Assembly (NCBI RefSeq): GCF_015645445.1
Contig: NZ_JADOGI010000014.1
Span: 1-64,000, forward strand
Direction of reading: 5' to 3'
Length of the DNA stretch: 64,000 nt
DNA from: Nonomuraea cypriaca
Lineage (GTDB): Bacteria > Actinomycetota > Actinomycetes > Streptosporangiales > Streptosporangiaceae
This document shows positions 1 through 7,595 of the stretch, piece by piece; the first letter of the stretch is position 1, and each line of letters begins with the position of its first letter. The translations under genes and the position numbers were made by a program. Below the pieces are notes generated by a model, which worked only from the letters and a program-made list of their open reading frames with translations, did not search any database and was not told where the DNA came from.

Positions 1-1927
1 GGGCGGGATGGTGCGGCCGGGGCGCGGCGCGGAAGACGTCCGCGCCCGCCGGCGCCACGATGGCGGCGAAACCACCGTCGCGGGCCACGGCGACGTCGAT
101 GCCGTCCGCGGCGGTCGTCGTCGTCTCGGCGAGGCCGGTCGCCGGTGGGGCGTCGGGCGTCGGCGGGGCATACGGCGCCGGTGGGGCGTCGGTGACGATC
201 CACACCTGGGCGTCCGGTCCCACGCCGAGCCGGTCCAGCGGCACGTGGATCACGCGCGCGTCACCGGTGGCGATTCCGCCCAGGAACCACCGGTCGCCGG
301 CGCGGCGGCCGATGACCGCGTGCGTGTCGGGGTCGCCCGCCAGCAACACCGTCTCGTCCCAGACCGGCGCCAGCTCCGCCAGGAACCGGGCCGCGACCGG
401 CCGCGCCGCATAGGCGTCGACGTGATCGGCGAAGTGGGTGATCCCGCATTCGAACGCCACCGAGAGCCCGAGCTCATGGCCGTCACTGGTGGTGCGGCCG
501 GCGGCGCCGAAGGCGACCGGGGTGGCGTCCATCGCCCCGACGATGTTGCGGGTGAACGGCTGGATGACGTTGTGGGCGGCGGTGAGCGCCTGGTTCTCGA
601 AGAAGACGTAGTACTCGGCGCCGCGGATCGCCTCGTACCCGATCACCTGGGGGAACGTGCGCATCCAGCCGCGCGGGATGACCGAGCCATGGAAGTTCAC
701 CATGAGGCCGAGCCGCGCGGATTCGGTCAGGATCGTGTCGTACCAGCGATAACGGTCCTTCGACTCCGACTCCATGAAGTCGACCTTGATCCCGGCGACG
801 CCCCAGGAGCGCCACAGCGCCAGCTTGCGCAGGCCCTCAGGGCTGTTGAGATCGCGCCAGATGGTCCACAGGTGCACCTGGATGCCGCGGCGGCTGGCAT
901 ACGCGACGATCTCCGGTACCCAGGTCTCCTCCCAGCCGCAGTCGATCAGCAGGTGCTCCCAGCCGAGGTCGGCGGCGACATCGACGAAGTGCCGCTGCTT
1001 GGCCTGCTGCGCGCCCGAGTAGAAGTCGGACCACCACGACCAGGCCGCGCGACCGGGGCGTACCCAGGTCGCGTCCGCCAACTCGGGCGCGACGGCCGGC
1101 GCCAGCTCCTCGACGAACAGCGAGGACACGAGCTCGGCGAGGGTTCCGACGAGGAAGACGCGCCACGGCGTCACGACGCCGCGGGTGACCTCGACGGCGT
1201 CGTCGGCCAGGGTGAAGCGCAGCGTCCGGCCGCCTTGCGGCGCCGACCCGTCCGAGCCGCCCGGCGGCTCTGGCTCGCCGGCGCGCACGTGCGCGCCGGC
1301 GAAACGGCCGTCGATCCCGGACTCGGTGATCAGGAGATGCGTCGTCCCGTCCAGGCGGGTGAGGAAGGGAAGCCCGTACGCGCCGCTCGCCAGCTCGGCG
1401 GTGTCCACGCCGAACCGGGCGGTTTCGTACCAGGTCTGGTAGTCGAGGACCCAGCTTCGCGACCAGGCGGGCAGGGTGACGGCGGTGCGATCCCCCGTCA
1501 CACGGGTGGTGCCGTCCAGCGCGGGCAGGGCGTAGCGGATCGCCACGCCGTCGCGCCCGACGCGCAGGATGACCTGCCACTCGACACCGCCGGCCGCGCG
1601 GAACGTGTGCACGCTCTCGTGGTGTTCGTAGTCGTGGTCGCCGGCGGACTTGCCGGAGCGCAAAGTGAACCGATCGCGAACCGTTCGGTCCGAGACATGC
1701 ACGAGCTCCGCGTCCGTGCCCAGGTGGATGCCGTCGATCGAGAATCCGAGCGGAACCCGGTCAAGGACCGTCTCGTCGTCGCGGGTCACGGTCAACTGCA
1801 CGCCCTCGTCCGTGCTACGGATCCAGGCGTTCACTGGGCCGTTCACTGGGCCGTTCACTGGGCCGTTCACTGGGCCCCCGCTCGTCGTTCGGCGGGGGCG
1901 TACATCGTTGCTCAACACGTTCTCCAT
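1..1927 (-). CDS. GH97 family alpha-galactosidase-like glycosidase (3' end outside window)
   Basis: Cytoplasmic glycoside hydrolase of family 97; about 642 codons are visible and the C-terminus lies beyond base 1. An N-terminal beta-sandwich (about residues 35-280) precedes the (beta/alpha)8 barrel, which opens with WVRPGRAAWSWWSD. The motif GIKVDFMES places an Asp (about 383) where retaining GH97 enzymes have their nucleophile. GYEAIRGAEYY supplies the acid/base Glu (about 432). This is the retaining alpha-galactosidase pattern, not the inverting SusB type, although the substrate is inferred. No signal peptide is seen, so it probably acts on imported oligosaccharides. An in-frame stop lies just upstream of ATG 1927. 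A TTG at 1915 has a better-placed GGAG and may be the real start. A PVNG tandem repeat sits at the N-terminus. The neighbour upstream is a secreted GH97. Confidence 0.85.
   Translation of the reverse strand, partial: MENVLSNDVRPRRTTSGGPVNGPVNGPVNGPVNAWIRSTDEGVQLTVTRDDETVLDRVPLGFSIDGIHLGTDAELVHVSDRTVRDRFTLRSGKSAGDHDYEHHESVHTFRAAGGVEWQVILRVGRDGVAIRYALPALDGTTRVTGDRTAVTLPAWSRSWVLDYQTWYETARFGVDTAELASGAYGLPFLTRLDGTTHLLITESGIDGRFAGAHVRAGEPEPPGGSDGSAPQGGRTLRFTLADDAVEVTRGVVTPWRVFLVGTLAELVSSLFVEELAPAVAPELADATWVRPGRAAWSWWSDFYSGAQQAKQRHFVDVAADLGWEHLLIDCGWEETWVPEIVAYASRRGIQVHLWTIWRDLNSPEGLRKLALWRSWGVAGIKVDFMESESKDRYRWYDTILTESARLGLMVNFHGSVIPRGWMRTFPQVIGYEAIRGAEYYVFFENQALTAAHNVIQPFTRNIVGAMDATPVAFGAAGRTTSDGHELGLSVAFECGITHFADHVDAYAARPVAARFLAELAPVWDETVLLAGDPDTHAVIGRRAGDRWFLGGIATGDARVIHVPLDRLGVGPDAQVWIVTDAPPAPYAPPTPDAPPATGLAETTTTAADGIDVAVARDGGFAAIVAPAGADVFRAAPRPHHPA
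1829..1876 (-). repeat. four perfect 12-bp tandem repeats inside the GH97 gene
   Basis: GTTCACTGGGCC is repeated four times head to tail on the + strand. On the coding strand it reads (Pro-Val-Asn-Gly)x4 near the N-terminus of the GH97 protein. The unit is 12 bp, so copy-number change keeps the frame. Each unit contains a GTG codon. It lies before the conserved fold, so it may be a slippage tract tolerated in a linker. Confidence 0.9.
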
Positions 1928-2050
1928 CGGATGCCGTCGGGTTGCTCACGTGGCGATGACCTGCCATCACCAGGGATGTCACAGGTCGCGTCATCCTCGG
2001 GCCCACTGAAATTTCTTAGTTGGGAAAGGGACGATTCGGCAATTCGGCGC

Positions 2051-2078
2051 AGGTCTGGGGCGCAAGCGCCCCAGACCT
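2051..2078 (-). terminator. hairpin after the secreted GH97 gene
   Basis: A 13-bp perfect inverted repeat (AGGTCTGGGGCGC, 2-base centre, complement) begins 6 bases past the stop codon of the gene ending at 2085. There is no long T-tract, as is usual in actinomycetes. It probably separates the two GH97 transcription units. Confidence 0.7.
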
Positions 2079-2084
2079 CTGAGC

Positions 2085-4706
2085 TCACATCACCACGTCG
2101 AGCGAGTCGACCGTCACCCCCGCCCCGGACGCGTCCTTGATCAGAATCGTGTTCACGCCGGCGCTCAGGGGGAGCCCGACGGTGGCGGTGCCGGGGGCGT
2201 CGTCGCCGCCCGTCGCGTGCAGCGGGACCGTCACCGGCATGCCGCCGTTGACCGCGACCTTGATCGACGCGGCGGCGGACGACGCATAGTGGATCCGCAC
2301 CGTCTTGTTGCCGGTGAGGTGGCCCTGGAACGGCACCGAGAGCGAGCCGGCCGCCAGACCGGACACCCCGTTGCCGCCCGAGCATCCCGAGCACACGTCC
2401 ACGGCCGCGCCGCCCGCGCGCGTGTTCGCCGCGGCCTCGGCCTCGACCGTGCGTGAGATCGTCAGCGCGTCGATGTCCGGCGCATGGGCGCCCGCGTTCA
2501 TGAACGTGATCGTGTTCGCGCCGGCGTTGAGCGGCACGTCGAGCGACCACTTGCCCACGTGCTCCCAGCCGCCGGAGTCCTTGACGTTCTCCGTCGCGAT
2601 GGTGGTGCCGTTGACCTGGACCTGGACCGATCGCGGGTCGCCGGAGGTGTAGGTGAAGGTCAGCTTGTGCGGGCCCGCGGTCGCGGTCGTCACGCCATCG
2701 AACCGCACCGAGCCGCCGGCCCCGACGTTGCCCACCTTCTGGCCGCCCGAACAGCCCTTGCACGCCTGGATGCCGGCGCCACCGCCCAGGGTGTTCGACG
2801 CGCTCTCCGCCTCGTACCGGCTGTCACCGGTGCCGATCATCGCGAGGGGCGTCTTCGAGATGCGTACCGAGACGCCGCCGGTGGCGATCATCGGCAGCGA
2901 GAGCGTGGTCGCGCTCGTGACGGTCCGGGTCGACGTGGTGAGCCGGCCCGAGGCGTCGTCAGAGAAGATCGTCGCGGTGTGGTCGCCCGAGCCGAGGAAC
3001 GACAGCGGGACCGAGGCGGTCCTGGCCGGCGACGTCATCGCGCCGACGAACCAGTCGTCGCCGGACCGGCGCGCGACCGTGATGTGGTCGCCGGGGAACC
3101 CTTCGACGACCTTCGTCTCGTCCCACACCGTTGGGATCGCGCGCATCAGGTGACGGCCGGCCCACTGCTCGTAGGCCGCGGCCGAGTCGGCGTAGTTGAC
3201 CATCGCGGAGGTGAAGACGATCGCCTGCGCCAGGGAGTGACCCTGGGTGAGAATCGACGCGTTCTCCGAGATCATCGTTGGCGTGTAGTCCATCCCGCCG
3301 AGCATGTTGCGGATGAAGGGGTACGTCACGTCCTGGCGAGCGGTCGTGGGCGGCGGATACAGGTAGTGCTCGGTGCCGGCGACCGCCTCCGAGGTCACCA
3401 CCCACGGCCAGGTGCGGTTCTCACCGCTCGGCTTGGTGCTGCCGTGGAAGTTGAGCATCATCTGGTGGTTCGCCGCCGCCTGACCGATCGACTGGTACCA
3501 GCTCATCGCCTGCTGCGAGTCGCTGAGGAAGAAGTCCACCTTGAGGCCGTCGATGCCGTAGCCCTTGTGCTCGGCCATCAGGGCCTCGGCGTCGGCGGGT
3601 TCGGCGAACGGCTCGGCGGTGACCCAGGCGAACATCTTCACGCCGCGCTGCTTGGCATACGCGGCGATCGCCGGCAGGTCCGTCGTGCGGTTGTAGCAGC
3701 AGTCCATGGTCACGTACTCGAAGCCCATGGCCTCGGCGAAGTCGACGTACTCCTTCTGCTTGTCGAGATCGCTCGCGCTGTCCCCGTCGGCGTACCAGGA
3801 CCACGCGGCGCGTCCCGGGCGGACCCAGGAGGCGTTCACCGACGCCGGGGGGTTGAGGTGCTGCACCAGATCGGAGTTGTAGAGCGTGTTCAGGTTCCCC
3901 GCGATGATCGCCGCGCGCCAGGGCGTCTGGAAGGGATACGTCGCCGAGATCGGGAACGCCTGATCCGGCGTCCGCTCGAGGTTCAGCAGCCCGTCGTTCG
4001 CCCCGCTGCCTTTCAGCAGGGACGGTACGTAGGAGGCGTTCGAGTTCACCACCTGTGCCTCGGTGATGACCGTGAAGTAGGCGTTGTCGTCGATCGACGC
4101 CAGCAGCGGCATCGTGAGCTCGGTGCCGGAATTCAGCTGGGACGCGTTCCGATAGGTGTAGTCCTGCTCGTAGTTCGCGTTCCACGGTGCCGCCCAGCCA
4201 CCCGTCGTCGTGGGCAGGCGGAATCCGCTGGTCTCATCCGTGATCGACACCGCCCCGCCGCCCGGCAGCCGGTACCGGTAGGCGATGCCGTCGTCGTAGG
4301 CGCGAATCACCAGCTCCAGCGTCTGCCCGCTCTTCGCGTACCGCAGGATCAGCTCGTTGGCATGATCGCGATACGATGGCTTGGCTCCCGCCGGCAACGA
4401 GTAGGTGGTGTCGGTCGTGGTGCGCGCCTCGCTGACATAGCTCAGTCCGGACCGCAGATCGACCGTCGAGGTGGCGATGCCCAGGGGAGAGTCGCCGAAG
4501 ACCGATGTGGTGCCGGCGGTCACCGCGAACGTCAGGGCGCCTGCCGTCTGCTCGGTGACGGTGAAGGTGACCTGTCCGTTGGGGGAGCTCACGCTGCGCG
4601 TGGTGAGCGCGGACGCGGGGGGCGCTGTGAGCAGGGACACGAGCATCCCGAGCACAGCGACGGCGACTAACACGGCTGAGCGTCGCTCTCTTGTCCTTCG
4701 CGACAT
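2085..4706 (-). CDS. secreted GH97 glycoside hydrolase with two C-terminal carbohydrate-binding modules
   Basis: Extracellular alpha-glycosidase of 873 residues. The start at 4706 is chosen because GGAGG lies 6 bases upstream and the protein then begins with a classical Sec signal (MSRRTRERR, hydrophobic core, APPASA cleavage region). The GH97 N-terminal beta-domain covers about 35-280. The barrel begins with WVRPGRAAWSWYADGD. The Asp of GLKVDFF (about 391) is the expected nucleophile and the Glu of TSEAVAG (about 440) the acid/base, as in retaining GH97 alpha-galactosidases. Two CBM35/CBM6-like modules follow at about 630-750 and 755-873. Each carries a CxGCSGG motif that could form a disulphide. 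It probably releases galactose or related sugars from plant polymers outside the cell, which the intracellular GH97 next door would complement. Confidence 0.9.
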   Translation of the reverse strand: MSRRTRERRSAVLVAVAVLGMLVSLLTAPPASALTTRSVSSPNGQVTFTVTEQTAGALTFAVTAGTTSVFGDSPLGIATSTVDLRSGLSYVSEARTTTDTTYSLPAGAKPSYRDHANELILRYAKSGQTLELVIRAYDDGIAYRYRLPGGGAVSITDETSGFRLPTTTGGWAAPWNANYEQDYTYRNASQLNSGTELTMPLLASIDDNAYFTVITEAQVVNSNASYVPSLLKGSGANDGLLNLERTPDQAFPISATYPFQTPWRAAIIAGNLNTLYNSDLVQHLNPPASVNASWVRPGRAAWSWYADGDSASDLDKQKEYVDFAEAMGFEYVTMDCCYNRTTDLPAIAAYAKQRGVKMFAWVTAEPFAEPADAEALMAEHKGYGIDGLKVDFFLSDSQQAMSWYQSIGQAAANHQMMLNFHGSTKPSGENRTWPWVVTSEAVAGTEHYLYPPPTTARQDVTYPFIRNMLGGMDYTPTMISENASILTQGHSLAQAIVFTSAMVNYADSAAAYEQWAGRHLMRAIPTVWDETKVVEGFPGDHITVARRSGDDWFVGAMTSPARTASVPLSFLGSGDHTATIFSDDASGRLTTSTRTVTSATTLSLPMIATGGVSVRISKTPLAMIGTGDSRYEAESASNTLGGGAGIQACKGCSGGQKVGNVGAGGSVRFDGVTTATAGPHKLTFTYTSGDPRSVQVQVNGTTIATENVKDSGGWEHVGKWSLDVPLNAGANTITFMNAGAHAPDIDALTISRTVEAEAAANTRAGGAAVDVCSGCSGGNGVSGLAAGSLSVPFQGHLTGNKTVRIHYASSAAASIKVAVNGGMPVTVPLHATGGDDAPGTATVGLPLSAGVNTILIKDASGAGVTVDSLDVVM

Positions 4707-5017
4707 TTCGCCTCCGGTTGAGCGTGGTGGGCTGGACTTCACTAGACAGACACGCACGGTGAGGCAAAACTATGGGCCCCGCTGAGCGCGGCCGGAATAG
4801 TGGAACCGTTGGATCGGCTGGACATTCCGACTGCGTCGGCTAAGTGTCCGACGGCCCCGCTGGAGGTCCGAGGAGCTTCACTGATCGGCCGGGCGCGCCC
4901 CGCTCGGGCGCACCCCCAGGTGGGCGCACGAACGTCACCCCGGCCGACAGGCAAGACCGACAAAGCTCAGCAGGTCTAATACGGGCTGTACGGTCCGCTG
5001 ATCAAGGAACGCACCTG
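4707..5017. other. intergenic, 311 bases
   Basis: This stretch lies upstream of the secreted GH97 gene on the minus strand and should hold its promoter. I see no convincing operator, RNA or conserved coding frame in it. Confidence 0.5.
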
Positions 5018-5122
5018 ATGAGTGCTGTGATCCAGGCATCGACGGAGATCGGCCTGGAGGGCGCCGGCGTGGCGCGCGAGCCCGCAACCACCGCGAGATC
5101 GGCCGCCGAGACGGCGCCATGA
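5018..5122 (+). CDS. small ORF overlapping the truncated SRPBCC gene
   Basis: A 34-codon frame begins with ATG after AAGGA at good spacing. It ends in an ATGA overlap with the next gene, so the two would be translationally coupled. The peptide (MSAVIQASTEIGLEG...) is not recognised. AHSA1-type genes often follow an ArsR regulator, so this could be the rest of a deleted regulator, but no helix-turn-helix is visible. It may equally be a chance frame. Confidence 0.25.
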   Translation: MSAVIQASTEIGLEGAGVAREPATTARSAAETAP

Positions 5123-5430
5123 GCATGATCCTTCGCCGCGACTACAACGCGTCCATCGAGGATGTGTGGGCGGCGTGCACGGAGCCCGACCGGTTGAGCC
5201 GCTGGTTCCTCAAGGTCAGCGGTGACCTGCGGCTCGGCGGCACGTTCGCGCTCGATGGCAACGCCCACGGTGAGATCCTCCGCTGCGAGCGCCCCCACCT
5301 GTTCGTGATCACCTGGAAGTACAGCGACTCCCCGACAGCCAGGTCGGCCGGCCTCGTCGCCCAGGAGTGGGTGGCCCTGGCGCGGGCCGAAGGGCTCCCA
5401 CTGCTGGCGGAGCTGCCGGACCGGACCTGA
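5119..5430 (+). pseudogene. truncated SRPBCC/AHSA1-domain protein
   Basis: The first 72 or so residues match the start of the AHSA1-type SRPBCC (START-like) fold: an N-terminal strand, EDVWAACTEPDRLSRWF, a glycine-rich GDLRLGGTF turn and RCERPHLFVITWKY. Family members run to about 150-180 residues. Here the homology stops at SDSPT and about 30 unrelated residues follow before the stop at 5430. The ligand-binding helix is therefore missing and the product is probably non-functional. It lies at the edge of a scarred region with transposon remains, so an insertion or deletion probably cut it. Confidence 0.6.
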
Positions 5431-5675
5431 CGGATAGAGATCCTCGGCGAGGCCCCCGGCCGCATCTCTGGCCCGGCTCGCTCACGCTCGGATTGCCCAC
5501 ACACCCATCAAGATCCAGTGCAACGAATCATTATCCCGAATGAGGATCATGGGGGAGTGCACGCGGGAGTTGTCTGACGATAGCCCGTGAGGCTTGCCAG
5601 GGCCGTAAGACTTGGCGATACGTGGGTACATCGTGCCAACTCCAGACAACGCCGAACGCCCGAAGGAGCTGGTGT
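5431..5675. other. non-coding scar
   Basis: About 245 bases with no recognisable gene on either strand, between the broken SRPBCC gene and the repeats that precede the TnsA-like remnant. Confidence 0.4.
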
Positions 5676-5733
5676 TGTCGGTTGCAGGTGAAGCTGTCGG
5701 TGTTCGCGCGTTGTTGTCGGTGCTCGTGTCGGT
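5676..5733 (+). repeat. four TGTCGGT repeats, possible transposon end
   Basis: TGTCGGT occurs at 5676, 5695, 5715 and 5727, all in the same orientation within 58 bases. They lie about 50 bases before a decayed TnsA-like gene. Spaced short direct repeats of this kind are how Tn7-like elements arrange transposase-binding sites at their ends. That assignment is inference from position. Confidence 0.45.
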
Positions 5734-5786
5734 GTTCAGGTTGAGTTGACGGGCTCCGCCTTCGGTTCGGATCTTGGTGGTGCAGA

Positions 5787-6019
5787 ATGGTCAGCCATAA
5801 CGGCTTTGCGCGCGCTGGCCGGTGGGATGGACGCGCCTCCCCGGGACGAGGTGTACGAGGTAGGTCCGGTACGTCGCTGAGGGCGGCAGGTTATGCCGCG
5901 TCTCGTTTGGATGAGGTGGGTGCGGTGCGGTTCGAGGTGGCATCGCCGGCGCGGGGATTGCCTCCTACAAGGGGCAGCGGAACTTCCCGGTGAGGCGGCG
6001 GTCGTCCCCCGTCCGGTGA
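5787..6019 (+). pseudogene. remnant of a TnsA-like heteromeric transposase endonuclease subunit
   Basis: Translation in shifting frames gives pieces typical of the N-terminus of actinobacterial TnsA-like proteins: RFEVASPARGLP in one frame continues as SYKGQRNFP in another, where intact proteins read ...SYKGQRNFPG. At least two frameshifts and an early stop leave only the N-terminal fragment; the catalytic endonuclease domain is gone. No TnsB or TnsC gene follows; the next gene is a hydrolase. It marks an old Tn7-like insertion near the integrase fragment at 7.0-7.6 kb. Confidence 0.55.
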
Positions 6020-6130
6020 ACTGACCTGGCGGCTCGTCGTGGCCGCGGAGAGGATGCATCCGGACGCGACCGTCCCGGGGCGGCGGGTCTGAACCGAACC
6101 TGAAGCCGATCGTAAGTCCCACTGGCCAGC

Positions 6131-6928
6131 ATGAGCCGCATGACGAACCACATGAGCGACTACGCCCCCGTCAACGGCATGCGGATGTACTACGAGATCC
6201 ACGGCACCGGCGACCCGCTGGTCCTGCTCCACGGCACCTTCTCGGCGATCGGCACCTCGTTCGGCCGGCTCCTGCCGCACCTCGCCAAGACTCGAAAGGT
6301 CATCGCCGTCGAGTTCCAGGGGCACGGGCGCACGGCCGACATCGACCGCCCCTTCTCCTCTCAGCTCTTGGCCGACGACGTCGCCGCGCTGCTTGACCAC
6401 TTCGGCATCGGCACGGCCGACCTGTTCGGCTACAGCCTGGGCTCCAGCGTGGCCTTCCACGTGGCGCTCAAGCGGCCCGACCTCGTCCGCAAGCTGGTCC
6501 TCGCCTCATTCTCCTTCTCTGCGGACGGGATGCACCCGGGGCTGTCCGACGGTTTCGAGAGCCTGCGACCGGAACACCTCATCGGGTCGCCCTTCCACGA
6601 CGAGTACCTCCAACTGGCACCGCGGCCCGCCGACTTCCCCGCGCTGGTCGAGAAGGTGAACGACTTCATGCGCAACCTGCGCAATCCCACCGCGGAGGAC
6701 GTGCAATCGATCACGGCGCCCACAATGGTCGTCATCGGGGACTCCGACATCATCCGGCCGGAGCACGCCGTGGAGACGTTCCGGCTGCTCGGCGGCGGTG
6801 TGGCCGGCGACCAGGTCGGGCTGCCGAAGTCGCGGCTCGCCGTGCTACCCGGCACCACGCACGTCACGCTCGTGCACCGCGCCGACTGGCTCTCCTCCAT
6901 GATCGACGAGTTCCTCGACGCGTCCTGA
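6131..6928 (+). CDS. alpha/beta hydrolase
   Basis: A 265-residue soluble alpha/beta-hydrolase-fold enzyme. LLHGTF (about 32-37) forms the oxyanion region. The nucleophile elbow is GYSLGS with Ser at about 102. GDSDIIRPEH carries the catalytic Asp and GTTHVTLV the His, so the triad looks complete. Three ATG codons (6131, 6140, 6149) could start it and none has a clear ribosome site. The fold alone does not give the substrate: esterase, haloperoxidase-like or C-C hydrolase are all possible. It stands alone between two mobile-element remnants, so it may have arrived with them. Confidence 0.8.
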   Translation: MSRMTNHMSDYAPVNGMRMYYEIHGTGDPLVLLHGTFSAIGTSFGRLLPHLAKTRKVIAVEFQGHGRTADIDRPFSSQLLADDVAALLDHFGIGTADLFGYSLGSSVAFHVALKRPDLVRKLVLASFSFSADGMHPGLSDGFESLRPEHLIGSPFHDEYLQLAPRPADFPALVEKVNDFMRNLRNPTAEDVQSITAPTMVVIGDSDIIRPEHAVETFRLLGGGVAGDQVGLPKSRLAVLPGTTHVTLVHRADWLSSMIDEFLDAS

Positions 6929-7042
6929 GGCGGCGGTGTCCACTCCTCCTTCATGCCGTCGCGTAGTTGGTGATCATGGTAAGTGGTTTGAGGATCGTCA
7001 GTTCACCGACAACAACTGGACGACTCCACCAAATCCGTCCGC

Positions 7043-7582
7043 ATGAGCATGTCGGACCGCAGGTCACGCGTGCCCGCTCCGCCAACTTCCATCTGGAAAG
7101 GACAGGTGTGGACCGACGAACGCGTCATGGACTGGAACCGCGAGTTGCACAAGCGCCTGGCCGTCGAACAGCAGCGGCGCGGCACCTGTCTCAGCCGGGC
7201 CAACACGATCAACGTCTATGCCGCCACGCCGCGGCCGTCGCCGGTGATGGTGTGGACCCCCGCCCACACCTTCGCTTTCCTCGCCAAGGCGGCCACGCAC
7301 CGGTTGTTCGCGCTGTATCGGCTGATCGCGCTGCGCGGGCTGCGCCGGGGTGAGGCGGTCGGGCTGCGCTGGAGGGACGTCGATCTGAAGGCCGGAACGG
7401 CCGGAGTGCACTGGCAGATCACCCAACTGGGCTGGGAGCCGGTGCGGGGCAGGCCGAAGACCGAGGCCAGCGACCGCACCATCGCCCTAGACGACGACAC
7501 GGTCACCGCGCTGCGCGCCGTCGACTGCTGCGAGCGAGCCGGCAGCACCAGCCAACCCGCGAGCCGGACGAAGATCAGGTAA
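7043..7582 (+). pseudogene. truncated tyrosine-type site-specific recombinase (integrase)
   Basis: The frame starts inside the protein: VWTDERV and PSPVMVWTPAHT resemble the linker before the catalytic domain of actinobacterial phage or ICE integrases. LRGLRRGEAVGLRWRDVDL contains the first catalytic Arg. RPKTEASDRTIALDD follows as in intact enzymes. The HxxR box and the nucleophilic Tyr (about 80-100 residues) are absent, as are the core-binding domain and the N-terminal third. The product cannot recombine DNA. It converges on the EutA-like gene, whose 3' end also looks altered, so a deletion may have joined the two. Confidence 0.7.
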
Positions 7583-7595
7583 AGCAACCTCAGTG

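Noticed and set aside
1829-1876. CRISPR-like repeats
   Set aside because: The 12-bp units are directly adjacent, with no spacers, and are in frame within a gene.
8-2140. A 710-codon open frame on the + strand opposite the GH97 gene
   Set aside because: It is an antisense shadow of high-GC coding sequence: Arg/Gly/Asp-rich, no recognisable domain. The minus-strand frame gives a clear GH97 protein.
2484-4670. A 728-codon + strand frame across the secreted GH97 gene
   Set aside because: Same shadow effect; the product has no motif, while the opposite strand has signal peptide, catalytic residues and binding modules.
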